Positions 28,698 through 37,742 of a stretch of DNA of 38,317 bases are shown here, piece after piece. Origin of the DNA: Betaproteobacteria bacterium (lineage in GTDB: Bacteria > Pseudomonadota > Gammaproteobacteria > Burkholderiales > SG8-41); assembly GCA_028292225.1 (NCBI GenBank), contig JAQGMV010000013.1, positions 1-38,317 on the forward strand, read 5' to 3'. The notes beneath the pieces were generated by a model, which was not told where the DNA came from, searched no databases, and worked only from the letters and a program-made list of their open reading frames with translations. The translations under genes and the position numbers were made by a program. The stretch's first letter is position 1. Each line of letters opens with the position of its first letter.

Positions 28698-29027
28698 ATG
28701 AAGCAGTCGACGCATCGCCATACCGTGAAACACCCCAAACTGTGCCTCTCGGGTCTGCTGATCATGGCGCTGGCGCTCTCGGCTGTCGCCGGCCGCCGCT
28801 ATGAGCCTCGCGCAACGGGCGACAGTCCCGCTAACTGTGTCCCCACGGCGGAGATCGATTATCTGACGTGGCACCGGCAGCAATCCGGGGCCGTGGAGCT
28901 GGACTCAGTCACAGCCTCTCTCCGCCTTTTCACGACGATCGCCGATCAATTCGCAGCCGACGGAATCGATGGAAAGAGCCCCGCACGGCCGGTGCCCAGC
29001 GCTGCTTGCGGCAAGGTTTTCAGCTGA
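28698..29027 (+). CDS. Small putative exported protein of unknown function
   Basis: MKQSTHRHTVKHPKLCLSGLLIMALALSAVAGRRYEPRATGDSPANCVPTAEIDYLTWHRQQ...; single N-terminal hydrophobic stretch; preceded by box 3; trimmed from track start 28674. Confidence 0.55.
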   Translation: MKQSTHRHTVKHPKLCLSGLLIMALALSAVAGRRYEPRATGDSPANCVPTAEIDYLTWHRQQSGAVELDSVTASLRLFTTIADQFAADGIDGKSPARPVPSAACGKVFS

Positions 29028-29065
29028 CTCGCGCTTGCTGCCTGCGCATCGCGCGAAGGTCGTTC

Positions 29066-29090
29066 TTTACCCAGCTTTACCTACGTTAAC
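29066..29090. promoter_or_regulatory. CpxR-like direct-repeat box 4 (upstream of outer-membrane protein)
   Basis: TTTAC-ccagc-TTTAC-ctacg-TTAAC; same core pattern as the reverse complement of box 2. Confidence 0.7.
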
Positions 29091-29174
29091 CGGACTTGAA
29101 TGAGTGCCGTGGCAATCTCGATGCACAAGCTGGCGCGTCGCCGGCTTGCACTAACGGAAGTGGAGAATGCAGGC

Positions 29175-29894
29175 ATGACAATCAAGAAGATGTGTGCGGT
29201 AACGTTGGGTATCTCATCGCTGGGACTCGCGAGCGCAGCCTCCGCGCAATTGGTGAACCCGGAGTCGCTGTATTTTCGAGCGGAGACCGGTATTTCCTGG
29301 TCAGGGGACGCGGACATCCGGGACAGGAACTTTGGATCGACGCCCGCGATTTGCGGTGACGCCGCGTGCAGCACGCGCGGCGCCATCGGCAACGTGGGCC
29401 AATCGGCTGTTTTCAGCGGTGCAATCGGCTATCGCATCAAGCCCAATATACGTGCCGAGCTCGCACTCGGATACCGCGGCGGCTACGACGCAAACACGAC
29501 GATGCCCAACGGCGCGACGCTCAGCGCTGACGTCTCGAGCTGGAATCTCATGGCCAACGCCTACTACGACTTCGACCTCGGCCTGCCGGTGCGGCCGTAC
29601 CTCACCGGCGGCCTCGGCTGGGCCCGCAATAGCGTATCGGATTTCACGAGCGTCAATCCTGCCGGCGCGGCGGCGGGCGGATCGAGGAACAACCTGGCGT
29701 GGTCTCTGGGCGCAGGCATCGGCTATCCGATCAACAACCGCCTGACACTCGACTTCGGCTATCGCTTCGTCGATCTCGGCCGGTTAGCGACGGCGGCGGA
29801 CGGGGGCGCGACGCTGAGCGGCGCACCCGCGCCCTATTCAGGCGCAATCGGCAAGCTCAAGGTCAACGAGCTCGTGCTCGGCGTTCGCTGGTGA
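29175..29894 (+). CDS. Outer-membrane beta-barrel protein (OMP_b-brl/Omp25-like)
   Basis: Signal MTIKKMCAVTLGISSLGLASAASAQ; alternating strands, PYLTGGLGWARNSV, NLAWSLGAGIGYPINNRLTLDFGYRFVDLG; ends LVLGVRW with C-terminal aromatic. Confidence 0.88.
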   Translation: MTIKKMCAVTLGISSLGLASAASAQLVNPESLYFRAETGISWSGDADIRDRNFGSTPAICGDAACSTRGAIGNVGQSAVFSGAIGYRIKPNIRAELALGYRGGYDANTTMPNGATLSADVSSWNLMANAYYDFDLGLPVRPYLTGGLGWARNSVSDFTSVNPAGAAAGGSRNNLAWSLGAGIGYPINNRLTLDFGYRFVDLGRLATAADGGATLSGAPAPYSGAIGKLKVNELVLGVRW

Positions 29895-29975
29895 GGTCCG
29901 GATGGCGCGCGCCGCCCGAACGGGCGGGCGCGCCATCCGTTGCGCCGGTAAGAGACGTGCAGTCGTTCCAGGGCC

Positions 29976-31406
29976 TCACGGCTGGCCGTATCCGGCAACG
30001 GCCGCCTGCGCAGCACGCGCCACTGCACACGGGCTTTTGAGATACGCGAGCGCTTCGCTGAGCGCGAGGTCGAACGGCTCAGCGCTTCGCGGGACGATGC
30101 TCTGCAGCTTCACCGGTTGGGATGGGCGCGTATAGCTGCAGGCCGGACTCGGCGCCGCCGCGGCGGGCGCAACGCCTGTGGAACTGTCAGCGGCGGCGAG
30201 ATAGCCGGGCAGATCGGCCTCTCGCAGTATCGCTCCCGCAGCGGGCGTCTTATCTTCGTCCAGCACGACGTCGGGAACGACGCCGGAACCCTGTATTGCG
30301 CGTCCGCGCGGCGTGAAATAGCGCGCCGTCGTCAGCTTGATCACAGTCGTCTCCGAGATCGGAATGACCTGCTGAACCGATCCCTTGCCGAAGGTCCGTG
30401 TGCCGATCACGACCGCGCGGCCATGATCCTGCAACGCGCCTGCGAGCAGCTCCGACGCGGAGGCCGAGCCGTGGTTGACCAGCACTGCGAGCGGCGTCGT
30501 CTTGAACTGCGGCGAAAGCGCGGCGATGGGGTCTTCCTCCCCCTCGGCAAGATAGTCCGCCGGCGTCGCGTGCATGCGCATGGTCGCGGCACTGGTGCGG
30601 CCCTCGGTATAGGTCACCAGCTCGTCGTGCTGAAGAAACGCCGCTGCCGCGGCGACTGCCGCGGTGAGGAGTCCGCCGGGATCGTCGCGCAGGTCCAGCA
30701 CGATGCCCCGCAGCGGAGCGGCGCTCGCCGTTTCGAAAACGCGCAGCGCTCGCGCGAGGCTCTGCCCGGTATCTTCCTGGAATTGTGCGATCCGGATGTA
30801 ACCGTAGCCGGGCTGGATCCACCGCGAGGTGACACTTTCGAGCTTGACGGCGTCGCGTGTGACCGTCACCGCGATCGGCTCGTTGTCGTCCGGGCGTAGG
30901 ATCGCGATGCGAACAGCGGTCCCGGGCGCGCCCCGCATCAGGGCGAGCCCCTCTTTCGGCCCCACGCCTTTTACGGACCGGTCGTCGACTGCGGTGATCA
31001 AGTCACCAATGCGTATGCCGGCGCGCGAAGCGGGTGCACCGCCGACGACCGACATGACGCGCATGCCATCGGCCGCGAGGGTCACCTCGACGCCCACACC
31101 CGTGAACTGTCCGGTGGTAACCATGCTCAGTTCCTCGAGGGCGTCCTTATCCAGGTATGCCGAGTGCGGGTCGAGCCCGGCGAGCATTCCCGAGATCGCG
31201 TGCGCAAACAGGCTCTCGTCGTCGGTCTCCTCGAGATACAGGTGTTTGACAATGGAATACGCGGCCGCGAACTGGCGGAGTTGCTCTACGGGTACTGCTT
31301 CGTCGTCGGCGCTGCCCTGCGCAAACGCGCAATCCTGCGCAGTGACGGACGTCGCAAGAATGGCGCACGCCAAGGAGAATCGCAGCAAGTGCTTGTAACG
31401 AGTCAT
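29976..31406 (-). CDS. S41 family C-terminal processing protease (CtpA-like) with PDZ domain
   Basis: PDZ GVGVEVTLAADGMRVMSVVGGAPASRAGIRIGDLITAVDDRSVKG; catalytic NHGSASASELLAGALQDHGRAVVIGTRTFGKGSVQQVIP; signal peptide. Confidence 0.93.
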   Translation of the reverse strand: MTRYKHLLRFSLACAILATSVTAQDCAFAQGSADDEAVPVEQLRQFAAAYSIVKHLYLEETDDESLFAHAISGMLAGLDPHSAYLDKDALEELSMVTTGQFTGVGVEVTLAADGMRVMSVVGGAPASRAGIRIGDLITAVDDRSVKGVGPKEGLALMRGAPGTAVRIAILRPDDNEPIAVTVTRDAVKLESVTSRWIQPGYGYIRIAQFQEDTGQSLARALRVFETASAAPLRGIVLDLRDDPGGLLTAAVAAAAAFLQHDELVTYTEGRTSAATMRMHATPADYLAEGEEDPIAALSPQFKTTPLAVLVNHGSASASELLAGALQDHGRAVVIGTRTFGKGSVQQVIPISETTVIKLTTARYFTPRGRAIQGSGVVPDVVLDEDKTPAAGAILREADLPGYLAAADSSTGVAPAAAAPSPACSYTRPSQPVKLQSIVPRSAEPFDLALSEALAYLKSPCAVARAAQAAVAGYGQP

Positions 31407-31478
31407 AGTGGGCTCCGGAATGAAGGCGGCCCACCGCGGGCTGCTCCGCGACTATGCGTGCGGCGCGTCTAAAGTGCC

Positions 31479-31503
31479 GTTAAGCTAAGTAAAGGTGTGT
31501 AAG
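31479..31503. promoter_or_regulatory. CpxR-like direct-repeat box 5 (upstream of S41 protease)
   Basis: GTTAA-gctaa-GTAAA-ggtgt-GTAAG; on the minus strand this reads CTTAC-N5-TTTAC-N5-TTAAC toward the protease. Confidence 0.7.
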
Positions 31504-31546
31504 GTGGCGGCGCGTATCTCGACGGCCGGTGCGAACTGCTTGCCGC

Positions 31547-31575
31547 GGCTGCTCCGCGCCTGAAGCGGAGCAGCC
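31547..31575. terminator. Perfect stem-loop 3' of the LysR gene
   Basis: GGCTGCTCCGC-GCCTGAA-GCGGAGCAGCC, 11-bp perfect stem; no U-tract on the minus strand. Confidence 0.4.
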
Positions 31576-31582
31576 CGGGGTC

Positions 31583-32539
31583 TCAGGCCGGGCTGCGGAC
31601 GCTGGGCTTACGCCGTGAAGCCGTCGTCTTGATCCGCTCGACCTCCGCCCCGGACCATGCGGGCGCAATCATCTCAATGAAGTCGGTCATGTAGCGTCGG
31701 AGATACTGATCTCTGCGCACGGTAATCCAGGATTGTGAGGGGGGGAACAAGTGGCTGGCGTCGCGCCAGCCTAGCGCTGCGTCACGCCCGCCCTCGAGGG
31801 CGAGCTGTTGAATGACAGCGATCCCGAGACCGGCCTTGACGTAGGTCTTCACGAGATCCGCATCGGCAGTGCGCAGAGTAATGTTGGGCACGATGCTCGC
31901 CGCTGCATATGCTTTGCCCACCACCGCACCGGTCGTGAGCTGGTTGTCGTACGCGATCAAACGATACTTTGCGAGGTCGGCCAGGGTGAGCTTCTTCAGT
32001 TTCAGTAGCGGGTGGCCCGCCGGCGTGACCACGCAGCGGTAGATGCGATACGCCTCGAACTTCACCACGTTATGCCGAATGGTGTTCGGAAGAGTACTGA
32101 CCCCGATATCCACGTCGCCGTCGGCCACCCAGGCGGCAATCTCGACATGGGTGCCCTGGCATAGCACCACCTGCACGTCGGGATATTTCCGAACGAAACG
32201 CTGAACCACGTCGACCAGCGCATAGCGCGCCTGCAGGTGCGTCGTCCCGATACGTATTACCCCCGATGAGACGCTCTTCGACTCGCTCGCCGCCAGACGA
32301 AGGTTCGATACGTCATCCACGACGCGCCGCGCCCACCTGAGCACCTCTGTCCCCTCATCGCTCATGGCGATGACCCGGGGCCCTGCGCGTATGAGCAATT
32401 GCACATCCAGCTCGCTTTCCAGGGCACGTATCACCTTGGTCACGGCGGGCTGGGACGTGTGTAGCACGCGGGCGGCGCGTGAGAGGTTGAGGCCCTGATT
32501 GGCGACCTCGCACAGGCAACGAAGCTGCTGCAGTGTCAT
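31583..32539 (-). CDS. LysR-family transcriptional regulator, CysB/Cbl-like
   Basis: MTLQQLRCLCEVANQGLNLSRAARVLHTSQPAVTKVIRALESELDVQLLIRAGPRV..MSDEG; CysB-like N-terminus; LTTR effector domain (RTADADLVKTYVKAGLGIAVI). Confidence 0.9.
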   Translation of the reverse strand: MTLQQLRCLCEVANQGLNLSRAARVLHTSQPAVTKVIRALESELDVQLLIRAGPRVIAMSDEGTEVLRWARRVVDDVSNLRLAASESKSVSSGVIRIGTTHLQARYALVDVVQRFVRKYPDVQVVLCQGTHVEIAAWVADGDVDIGVSTLPNTIRHNVVKFEAYRIYRCVVTPAGHPLLKLKKLTLADLAKYRLIAYDNQLTTGAVVGKAYAAASIVPNITLRTADADLVKTYVKAGLGIAVIQQLALEGGRDAALGWRDASHLFPPSQSWITVRRDQYLRRYMTDFIEMIAPAWSGAEVERIKTTASRRKPSVRSPA

Positions 32540-32561
32540 ATATCGATATGGTTATGGGGCG

Positions 32562-32576
32562 ATGAAATAATATCAT
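32562..32576. promoter_or_regulatory. Candidate LysR-type operator (T-N11-A dyad)
   Basis: ATGAAATAATATCAT, near-perfect palindrome with T-N11-A in the divergent intergenic region. Confidence 0.45.
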
Positions 32577-32633
32577 TTTAAGGTGCGCCCGATCTTTGGC
32601 ACTCTACGGCTCCGAACTCAGCCTGGAGCACCC

Positions 32634-33764
32634 ATGAAAGTAGTCGAAGTCAAAGCGTTTGCGCTGTCCGCGCCGCTGAAAGGCATGCCGAAGCGCGGCA
32701 TGGGTACACCCGCAAAGAAAGATGCCGTGATCGTGCGGGTCCGCACCGAAGACGGAATCGTCGGATATGGCCACGCGCACGACTCCCTCAATCCGGTCGT
32801 CGTGGCCGAGCTCATCAATGCAAACCTCGCGCCTCTGGTTGTCGGCGCAGACGCCATGGCTGTCGAAGATATCTGGCAGCTCATCTACACGAAGCAGGGC
32901 CAGACACATACCCCCGGCAACGCGCTGTATACCGCGCAGAGCGGCGTCGACATGGCGTTGTGGGATATTCGCGGAAAGGCGCTGGGAATGCCCGTTTACC
33001 GGCTGCTCGGCGGCAGCAAAAAGAAGGTTCGCGCCTACTGCGGCGGCGCCTCTTTCGGCTACAAGACGCCCGCTGAGCTGATCGACGAGGCGCAGCGCTA
33101 CGTCGGGCAGGGGTATACGGCATTCAAGCTGCGCCTGGGCGACACCGTGCAAAACGACATCGCGCGAGTCCAGGCTGTGCGCAAGGCGATCAGCAGCAGC
33201 GTCGACATCATGGTCGACGTGAATACGCGGTACAGCTATCTCGATCTCGAGCGGGCCATGCCGGCGCTCGAGGAGGCCGGGGTGTACTGGCTCGAGGAGC
33301 CCTTCCCCCCCGATGCCATCGACGATTTCGCCCACTTCAACAAGCGAACACGCATACCTATCGCCGCCGGGGAAAATCACTACCTGCGGTACCAGGGACG
33401 CCAGCTGCTCGAAAGCGGCGCTGTCGACATCCTTCAGAGCGATCCGAGCAAATGCGGCGGCATTACCGAGTGCAAGAAGCTTGCTGATCTGGCTGCGTCC
33501 TTCCGCCGCGCATTCGCGCCCCATAACTCGACCAGCGGCGTAGTCGGCGCAGCCTGTGTGCACCTCCTGTGCGCAACGCCGAATGGCCTCATCTACGAAG
33601 CCGACCTGTCACCGGTCAACCCGTTTCGGGATGAGGTGGTGCTTAACGCTCCCGCCGTGAAGGATGGCTACATCGAGCCTAACGACCTTCCCGGCCTCGG
33701 CATCGAGGTCGACGAGGCGCTTTTCGAGAAATACCCAGGGATCTCTGGGCCGAGCGTGGTTTAA
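32634..33764 (+). CDS. Mandelate racemase/muconate lactonizing enzyme family protein (enolase superfamily)
   Basis: MKVVEVKAFALSAPLKGMPKRG...AFKLRLGD...DIMVDVNTRYS...YWLEEPFPPD...IAAGENHY...FAPHNSTSG; enolase-superfamily metal ligands; trimmed to ATG at 32634. Confidence 0.92.
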   Translation: MKVVEVKAFALSAPLKGMPKRGMGTPAKKDAVIVRVRTEDGIVGYGHAHDSLNPVVVAELINANLAPLVVGADAMAVEDIWQLIYTKQGQTHTPGNALYTAQSGVDMALWDIRGKALGMPVYRLLGGSKKKVRAYCGGASFGYKTPAELIDEAQRYVGQGYTAFKLRLGDTVQNDIARVQAVRKAISSSVDIMVDVNTRYSYLDLERAMPALEEAGVYWLEEPFPPDAIDDFAHFNKRTRIPIAAGENHYLRYQGRQLLESGAVDILQSDPSKCGGITECKKLADLAASFRRAFAPHNSTSGVVGAACVHLLCATPNGLIYEADLSPVNPFRDEVVLNAPAVKDGYIEPNDLPGLGIEVDEALFEKYPGISGPSVV

Positions 33765-33781
33765 GCGGCGGAGCACGGAAT

Positions 33782-34771
33782 ATGATCGAAGGAAGAGTAC
33801 CTGGACCGACAGCTTGCGCGCTCATCTCTCTGATGCTCATGAGTGCGCCTCCGCTGGCGGACGCAGGGGAAAGCAGCGCCCCCTACCCCGCGCGCCCGAT
33901 CCGCGTGATCGTGCCGTACGCGCCCGGGGGTGTTTCGGATATCTCGGTCCGACTGGTGAGCACCAAAGTGAGCATGGAGTTCGGCCAGCCGGTGATCGTG
34001 GAGAATCGGCCGGGGGGCAGCTCCACGATCGGCATCAGCACGGTTGCCCGCGCAGCGCCTGATGGCTACGTCATAGGCGCCGTCGACGCGGCGTTCACGA
34101 TCACTCCGAGCCTGATGAAGGTGCCTTACGATCCGGTCAGGGACTTTGCCCCGATCACGCTGCTGACCACGACCGCTTTCCTGCTCGTCGTGCATCCTTC
34201 CATCCCGGCTCGATCGGTCGCTGATCTGATAGCGCTTGCGAAAGCCAGGCCGGGTCAGCTGACCTTCTCTTCCACCGGCAGCGGAAACAACGTTCATCTC
34301 GCGTTGGAGCAATTCAAGATGCTGACCGGCATCGACGCGACCCATGTGCCGTACAAAGGCGGCGCACCCTCCGTCAACGCGCTTTTGTCCGGCGAAGTGG
34401 CGTTCACCCTCGGCTCACGGCCCGGTATGGTGCCGCAGGTAAAAGCCGGTAGAGCACGGGCGCTTGCCGTTACCGCACCGAAGCGCCTGCCGGAGCTGCC
34501 GGCCGTGCCCACCTTTTCCGAAACCGGATTACGCTTCGAGGTTGCGCCGTTCTATGGCGTCGTAGCGCCTGCAGGCATAAGCCCCGAGATCCTGACGAAA
34601 CTGAATCACGCGTTCGTGGGGGCGCTCAGGTCTCCCGATATCAAACCGCGCCTCGACGAGCTCGGCCTGGACGGGATCGGGAACTCTCCGCGCGAATTCG
34701 CCGATTACATAAGGGCTGAAATACCGAAGTGGGCGCGCGTCGTGAAAGCTACGGGTGCGAAGCTCGACTGA
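33782..34771 (+). CDS. Bug family tripartite tricarboxylate transporter substrate-binding protein
   Basis: YPARPIRVIVPYAPGGVSDISVRLV...VIVENRPGGSSTIG...FSSTGSGNNVHLALEQFKMLTGIDATHVPYKGGAPSVNALLSGEV. Confidence 0.94.
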   Translation: MIEGRVPGPTACALISLMLMSAPPLADAGESSAPYPARPIRVIVPYAPGGVSDISVRLVSTKVSMEFGQPVIVENRPGGSSTIGISTVARAAPDGYVIGAVDAAFTITPSLMKVPYDPVRDFAPITLLTTTAFLLVVHPSIPARSVADLIALAKARPGQLTFSSTGSGNNVHLALEQFKMLTGIDATHVPYKGGAPSVNALLSGEVAFTLGSRPGMVPQVKAGRARALAVTAPKRLPELPAVPTFSETGLRFEVAPFYGVVAPAGISPEILTKLNHAFVGALRSPDIKPRLDELGLDGIGNSPREFADYIRAEIPKWARVVKATGAKLD

Positions 34772-34920
34772 GCTCCGGGTAGCCGCGAGTCGCCGCCGAG
34801 CGTAGCCGAAGCTTCCTTGCATACTCGCCTGACGCAGCTTGACGCCGATGACCGGCAAACACTCAGGTTGCGATAAGCTGCGGCATCGGCTCGACGCCTG
34901 AATTCACGGAGCAACAATCA

Positions 34921-35694
34921 ATGGGAACACTGTCAGGCAAGGTCGCCCTCATCACCGGCGCGGCCGGCGAGCACGGCATCGGCCGCTCGATCGCGAAGCG
35001 TTACGCGCAGGAAGGCGCAACGCTGTATCTCGTCGATCACCCCAGCACCGAATCGCAGTTGAAAGCGGCGGCGGCGGAATGCCTGGCGGAAGCGCCGGGC
35101 TCGCGCTGCGAGTACGCGACTTACGATCTCGCGCTGGAAGGCTCGGCCGAATCGATGATCGAAGCTGCGGTCAAGGCTGTCGGCAGGATCGACGTGCTCG
35201 TCAACAATGCGGGCGTGCGTGCGCGGTGCGAATTCGGCAGCTTCACCCGCAAGATCTTCAACGAAGCGGTATCGGTCAACCTCGCAACGCCCTTCTTCGC
35301 GAGCCAGGCGGTCGCACCGATCATGAAGCGCCAGGGCGGGGGGCGCATCATCCACATCGCCAGCCAGATGGGAACCGTCGCGCACGAGCGTCGAGCGGTC
35401 TACGGGATGACCAAGGCCGCGCTCATCTATCTCACCAAGGCGATGGCGTACGAGCTCGCGCCGGACGGCATCGTCGTCAATGCGATCAGCCCCGGCCCTG
35501 TCCTCACCGGTTACATGAAGGACGAGATGGACAAGAATCCTCAACTGCGCGAGGCGCGTAATGCGTACATGAGGCTCGCCCGGCTCGGCCAGCCTGAGGA
35601 AATCGCGGAAGTCGCACTCTTCCTCGCGGCGAGCTCGCCTGAGCTCCTGCTCGGGCAGAACCTCATCGTGGACGGCGGCTACACCATCCATTGA
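34921..35694 (+). CDS. SDR family NAD(P)-dependent oxidoreductase
   Basis: ALITGAAGEHGIGRSIAKRYAQEGA; VLVNNAG; YGMTKAAL (YxxxK); AISPGPVLTGYM; LLLGQNLIVDGGYTIH. Confidence 0.95.
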   Translation: MGTLSGKVALITGAAGEHGIGRSIAKRYAQEGATLYLVDHPSTESQLKAAAAECLAEAPGSRCEYATYDLALEGSAESMIEAAVKAVGRIDVLVNNAGVRARCEFGSFTRKIFNEAVSVNLATPFFASQAVAPIMKRQGGGRIIHIASQMGTVAHERRAVYGMTKAALIYLTKAMAYELAPDGIVVNAISPGPVLTGYMKDEMDKNPQLREARNAYMRLARLGQPEEIAEVALFLAASSPELLLGQNLIVDGGYTIH

Positions 35695-35710
35695 TTACGA
35701 TAACGAACAC

Positions 35711-36640
35711 ATGACGCGGCGCGTACTGGTCACCGGCTCCAGCGGTTTCATCGGCGCCGCCGCACTCGCGTCGATCACGGCGGAAGGGTGGCATGCGGTG
35801 GGCTTCGACCTGTCGCCGCCGGCAACAGTGGCTGCAGGCGCGGTGCTGGTGCGGGGCGATTTCAACGACCTCCACCAGGTCTACCAGACCCTGCATGAGC
35901 ACGAGATCGATTCGATCGTGCATTGCGGCGGCGTATCGGGTCCCATGCTCTCGCGCGACGCGCCTTTTCGCGTATTCGAGGCGAATGTCGTCGGCACCGC
36001 CAACCTGCTCGAGGCCGCGCGCCTTTTGAGGCTGCGCCGCTTCGTCTTTCTCTCCTCCGCGCATGCGTACGGCGATACACCGCCGCCGCCGGTGCCTGAG
36101 GACGCGCCGTTTCACGCGAACGACATGTACGGCGCGACGAAGGCTTCAGGCGACCTGCTGTTGCGTGCGTATAGGGCGCAATACGGGCTGGACGCGGTGG
36201 CGCTGCGGATATCCACCGCGTACGGCCCCGGACGGCGCACGCGCAGCGCCATCCTCACGATGATCGAAGACGCGCTCGCGGGAAAGCCGACGGCGTTCGA
36301 CTACGGCGATGGCTACGGACGCTCATATCTCTACATCCGGGACGCTGCGAGCGCGGTGGTGGGTGCGCTTAAAGCCGCGTCGTTCACGCAGCACGCCTAC
36401 AACATCGCGGGCGCCGAGTTCGAATCGATGGCGCGAATCGCGGAGGTCGTTCGCAAGATTCTCCCGAACGCGCGAGTCACGCTCTCAGCCGGCGCCGACC
36501 CGCTCAGCTACAGGCGCGAGCGGCTCGACATCTCGGCGGCGAAACGCGACTTCGGGTGGAGCCCGCAGTGGAATCTCGAGCGCGGCATCGCCGAGTACGC
36601 CGAGTGGTTGCGGGTGAGCGGCCCGGTCACTCCACTTTGA
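35711..36640 (+). CDS. NAD-dependent epimerase/dehydratase
   Basis: RRVLVTGSSGFIGAAALASI; FVFLSSAHAYGD; MYGATKASGDLLLRAY; ALRISTAYGPGRR; YNIAGAE. Confidence 0.94.
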   Translation: MTRRVLVTGSSGFIGAAALASITAEGWHAVGFDLSPPATVAAGAVLVRGDFNDLHQVYQTLHEHEIDSIVHCGGVSGPMLSRDAPFRVFEANVVGTANLLEAARLLRLRRFVFLSSAHAYGDTPPPPVPEDAPFHANDMYGATKASGDLLLRAYRAQYGLDAVALRISTAYGPGRRTRSAILTMIEDALAGKPTAFDYGDGYGRSYLYIRDAASAVVGALKAASFTQHAYNIAGAEFESMARIAEVVRKILPNARVTLSAGADPLSYRRERLDISAAKRDFGWSPQWNLERGIAEYAEWLRVSGPVTPL

Positions 36641-37640
36641 TGCCGACATCCTTGATGATTTTCGATGACGTCGCGATCGCATCGCGCACGATCGCCCTGA
36701 ACCGCTCGGGCGTGCTCGAGGTCGCTTCCAGCCCGAGGTTGGCGAACGCCGTCTGCACGTCGGGCTGCTGCATGGTCCTCGCAAGCTCGGCGGCGAGCGC
36801 ATTGACGATGGTACGCGGCGTCGCGGCCGGCGCAGCCATGCCGTACCACGGAGTGATGTCGTAACCGGGATAGCCCGATTCGGCGATCGTCGGCACGTCC
36901 GGGAGCGCCTTCGCGCGTTTTGCGCTGGTGACGGCGATAGCGACCACGCGTCCCTGCTTGATGAAGCTCAATGCGCCGGCGAGGCTCGGATAACCGAACT
37001 GGACCTCTCCCGTAATCACGGCGGTGATGATGGGGCCGGCGCCTTTGTACGGCACGTGCAGTATGTCCACGCCTGCCCGATGTTTGAGCAGCTCGCCCGC
37101 CAGGTGCACCGGGCCGCCCACGCCCGACGATCCGTATCTGAACTGGCCCGGCTTCGCCTTGGCGAGCGCGATCAGCTCCGGCACCGATTTCGCCGGAACC
37201 GTCGGATTCATGATGATCACGTACGACCCGCCGGCGAGCACCGATATGTAGGCGAAGTCATTGAGCACGTCGAATCCGAGCTTCGGATAAAGGCTGGGAC
37301 TGGGCGCGAGCGAAGGCACATTCGCCATCAACAGGGTATATCCGTCGGGCGTCGCTTTCGCAGCGATCTCGGCGCCCACGTTGCCGCCGGCGCCGGCGCG
37401 ATTGTCGACGATGACCTGCTGCCCGAACTTCTCGGTGATCTTCTGCCCGATGATGCGCGCCATCACGTCGGTGGCGCCGCCCGGGACGAACGCATCGATG
37501 AAGCGGATCGGCTTGTGGGGGTAGTCCTCCGCAGGCACCAGGCGCGGCGACGAACTTGCCGAGTGAGCGGACTGAACGATGCACGCGGCGGCGGCAAATG
37601 CGAGTGCGGTACAAAACGGTGCTGCGATTCCGCGTTTCAT
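36627..37640 (-). CDS. Bug family tripartite tricarboxylate transporter substrate-binding protein
   Basis: YPHKPIRFIDAFVPGGATDVMARIIGQKITEKFGQQVIVDNRAGAGGNVGAEIAAKATPDGYTLLM...FRYGSSGVGGPVHLAGELLKHRAGVDILHVPYKGAGP. Confidence 0.94.
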   Translation of the reverse strand: MKRGIAAPFCTALAFAAAACIVQSAHSASSSPRLVPAEDYPHKPIRFIDAFVPGGATDVMARIIGQKITEKFGQQVIVDNRAGAGGNVGAEIAAKATPDGYTLLMANVPSLAPSPSLYPKLGFDVLNDFAYISVLAGGSYVIIMNPTVPAKSVPELIALAKAKPGQFRYGSSGVGGPVHLAGELLKHRAGVDILHVPYKGAGPIITAVITGEVQFGYPSLAGALSFIKQGRVVAIAVTSAKRAKALPDVPTIAESGYPGYDITPWYGMAAPAATPRTIVNALAAELARTMQQPDVQTAFANLGLEATSSTPERFRAIVRDAIATSSKIIKDVGIKVE

Positions 37641-37742
37641 GTGATGGGGTTTCCAGTGCGCTTCAAAGTTCGATGGATGCCGCTGTCGGCGACTGCCTGT
37701 TTTCGGACGAGGTCACGTTCGCGATGTAGCGATCGCATGGCT

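Noticed and set aside
30117-30899. 260-aa plus-strand ORF opposite the S41 protease
   Set aside because: Shadow ORF; no domain.
31439-31558. GGCTGCTCCGCG 12-mer occurring at 31439 and 31547
   Set aside because: Short GC-rich repeat; the second copy is explained by the stem-loop arm; no evidence of a repeat family.
32604-33563. 319-aa minus-strand ORF opposite the enolase-superfamily gene
   Set aside because: Shadow ORF; would overlap the divergent promoter and a clear enzyme frame.
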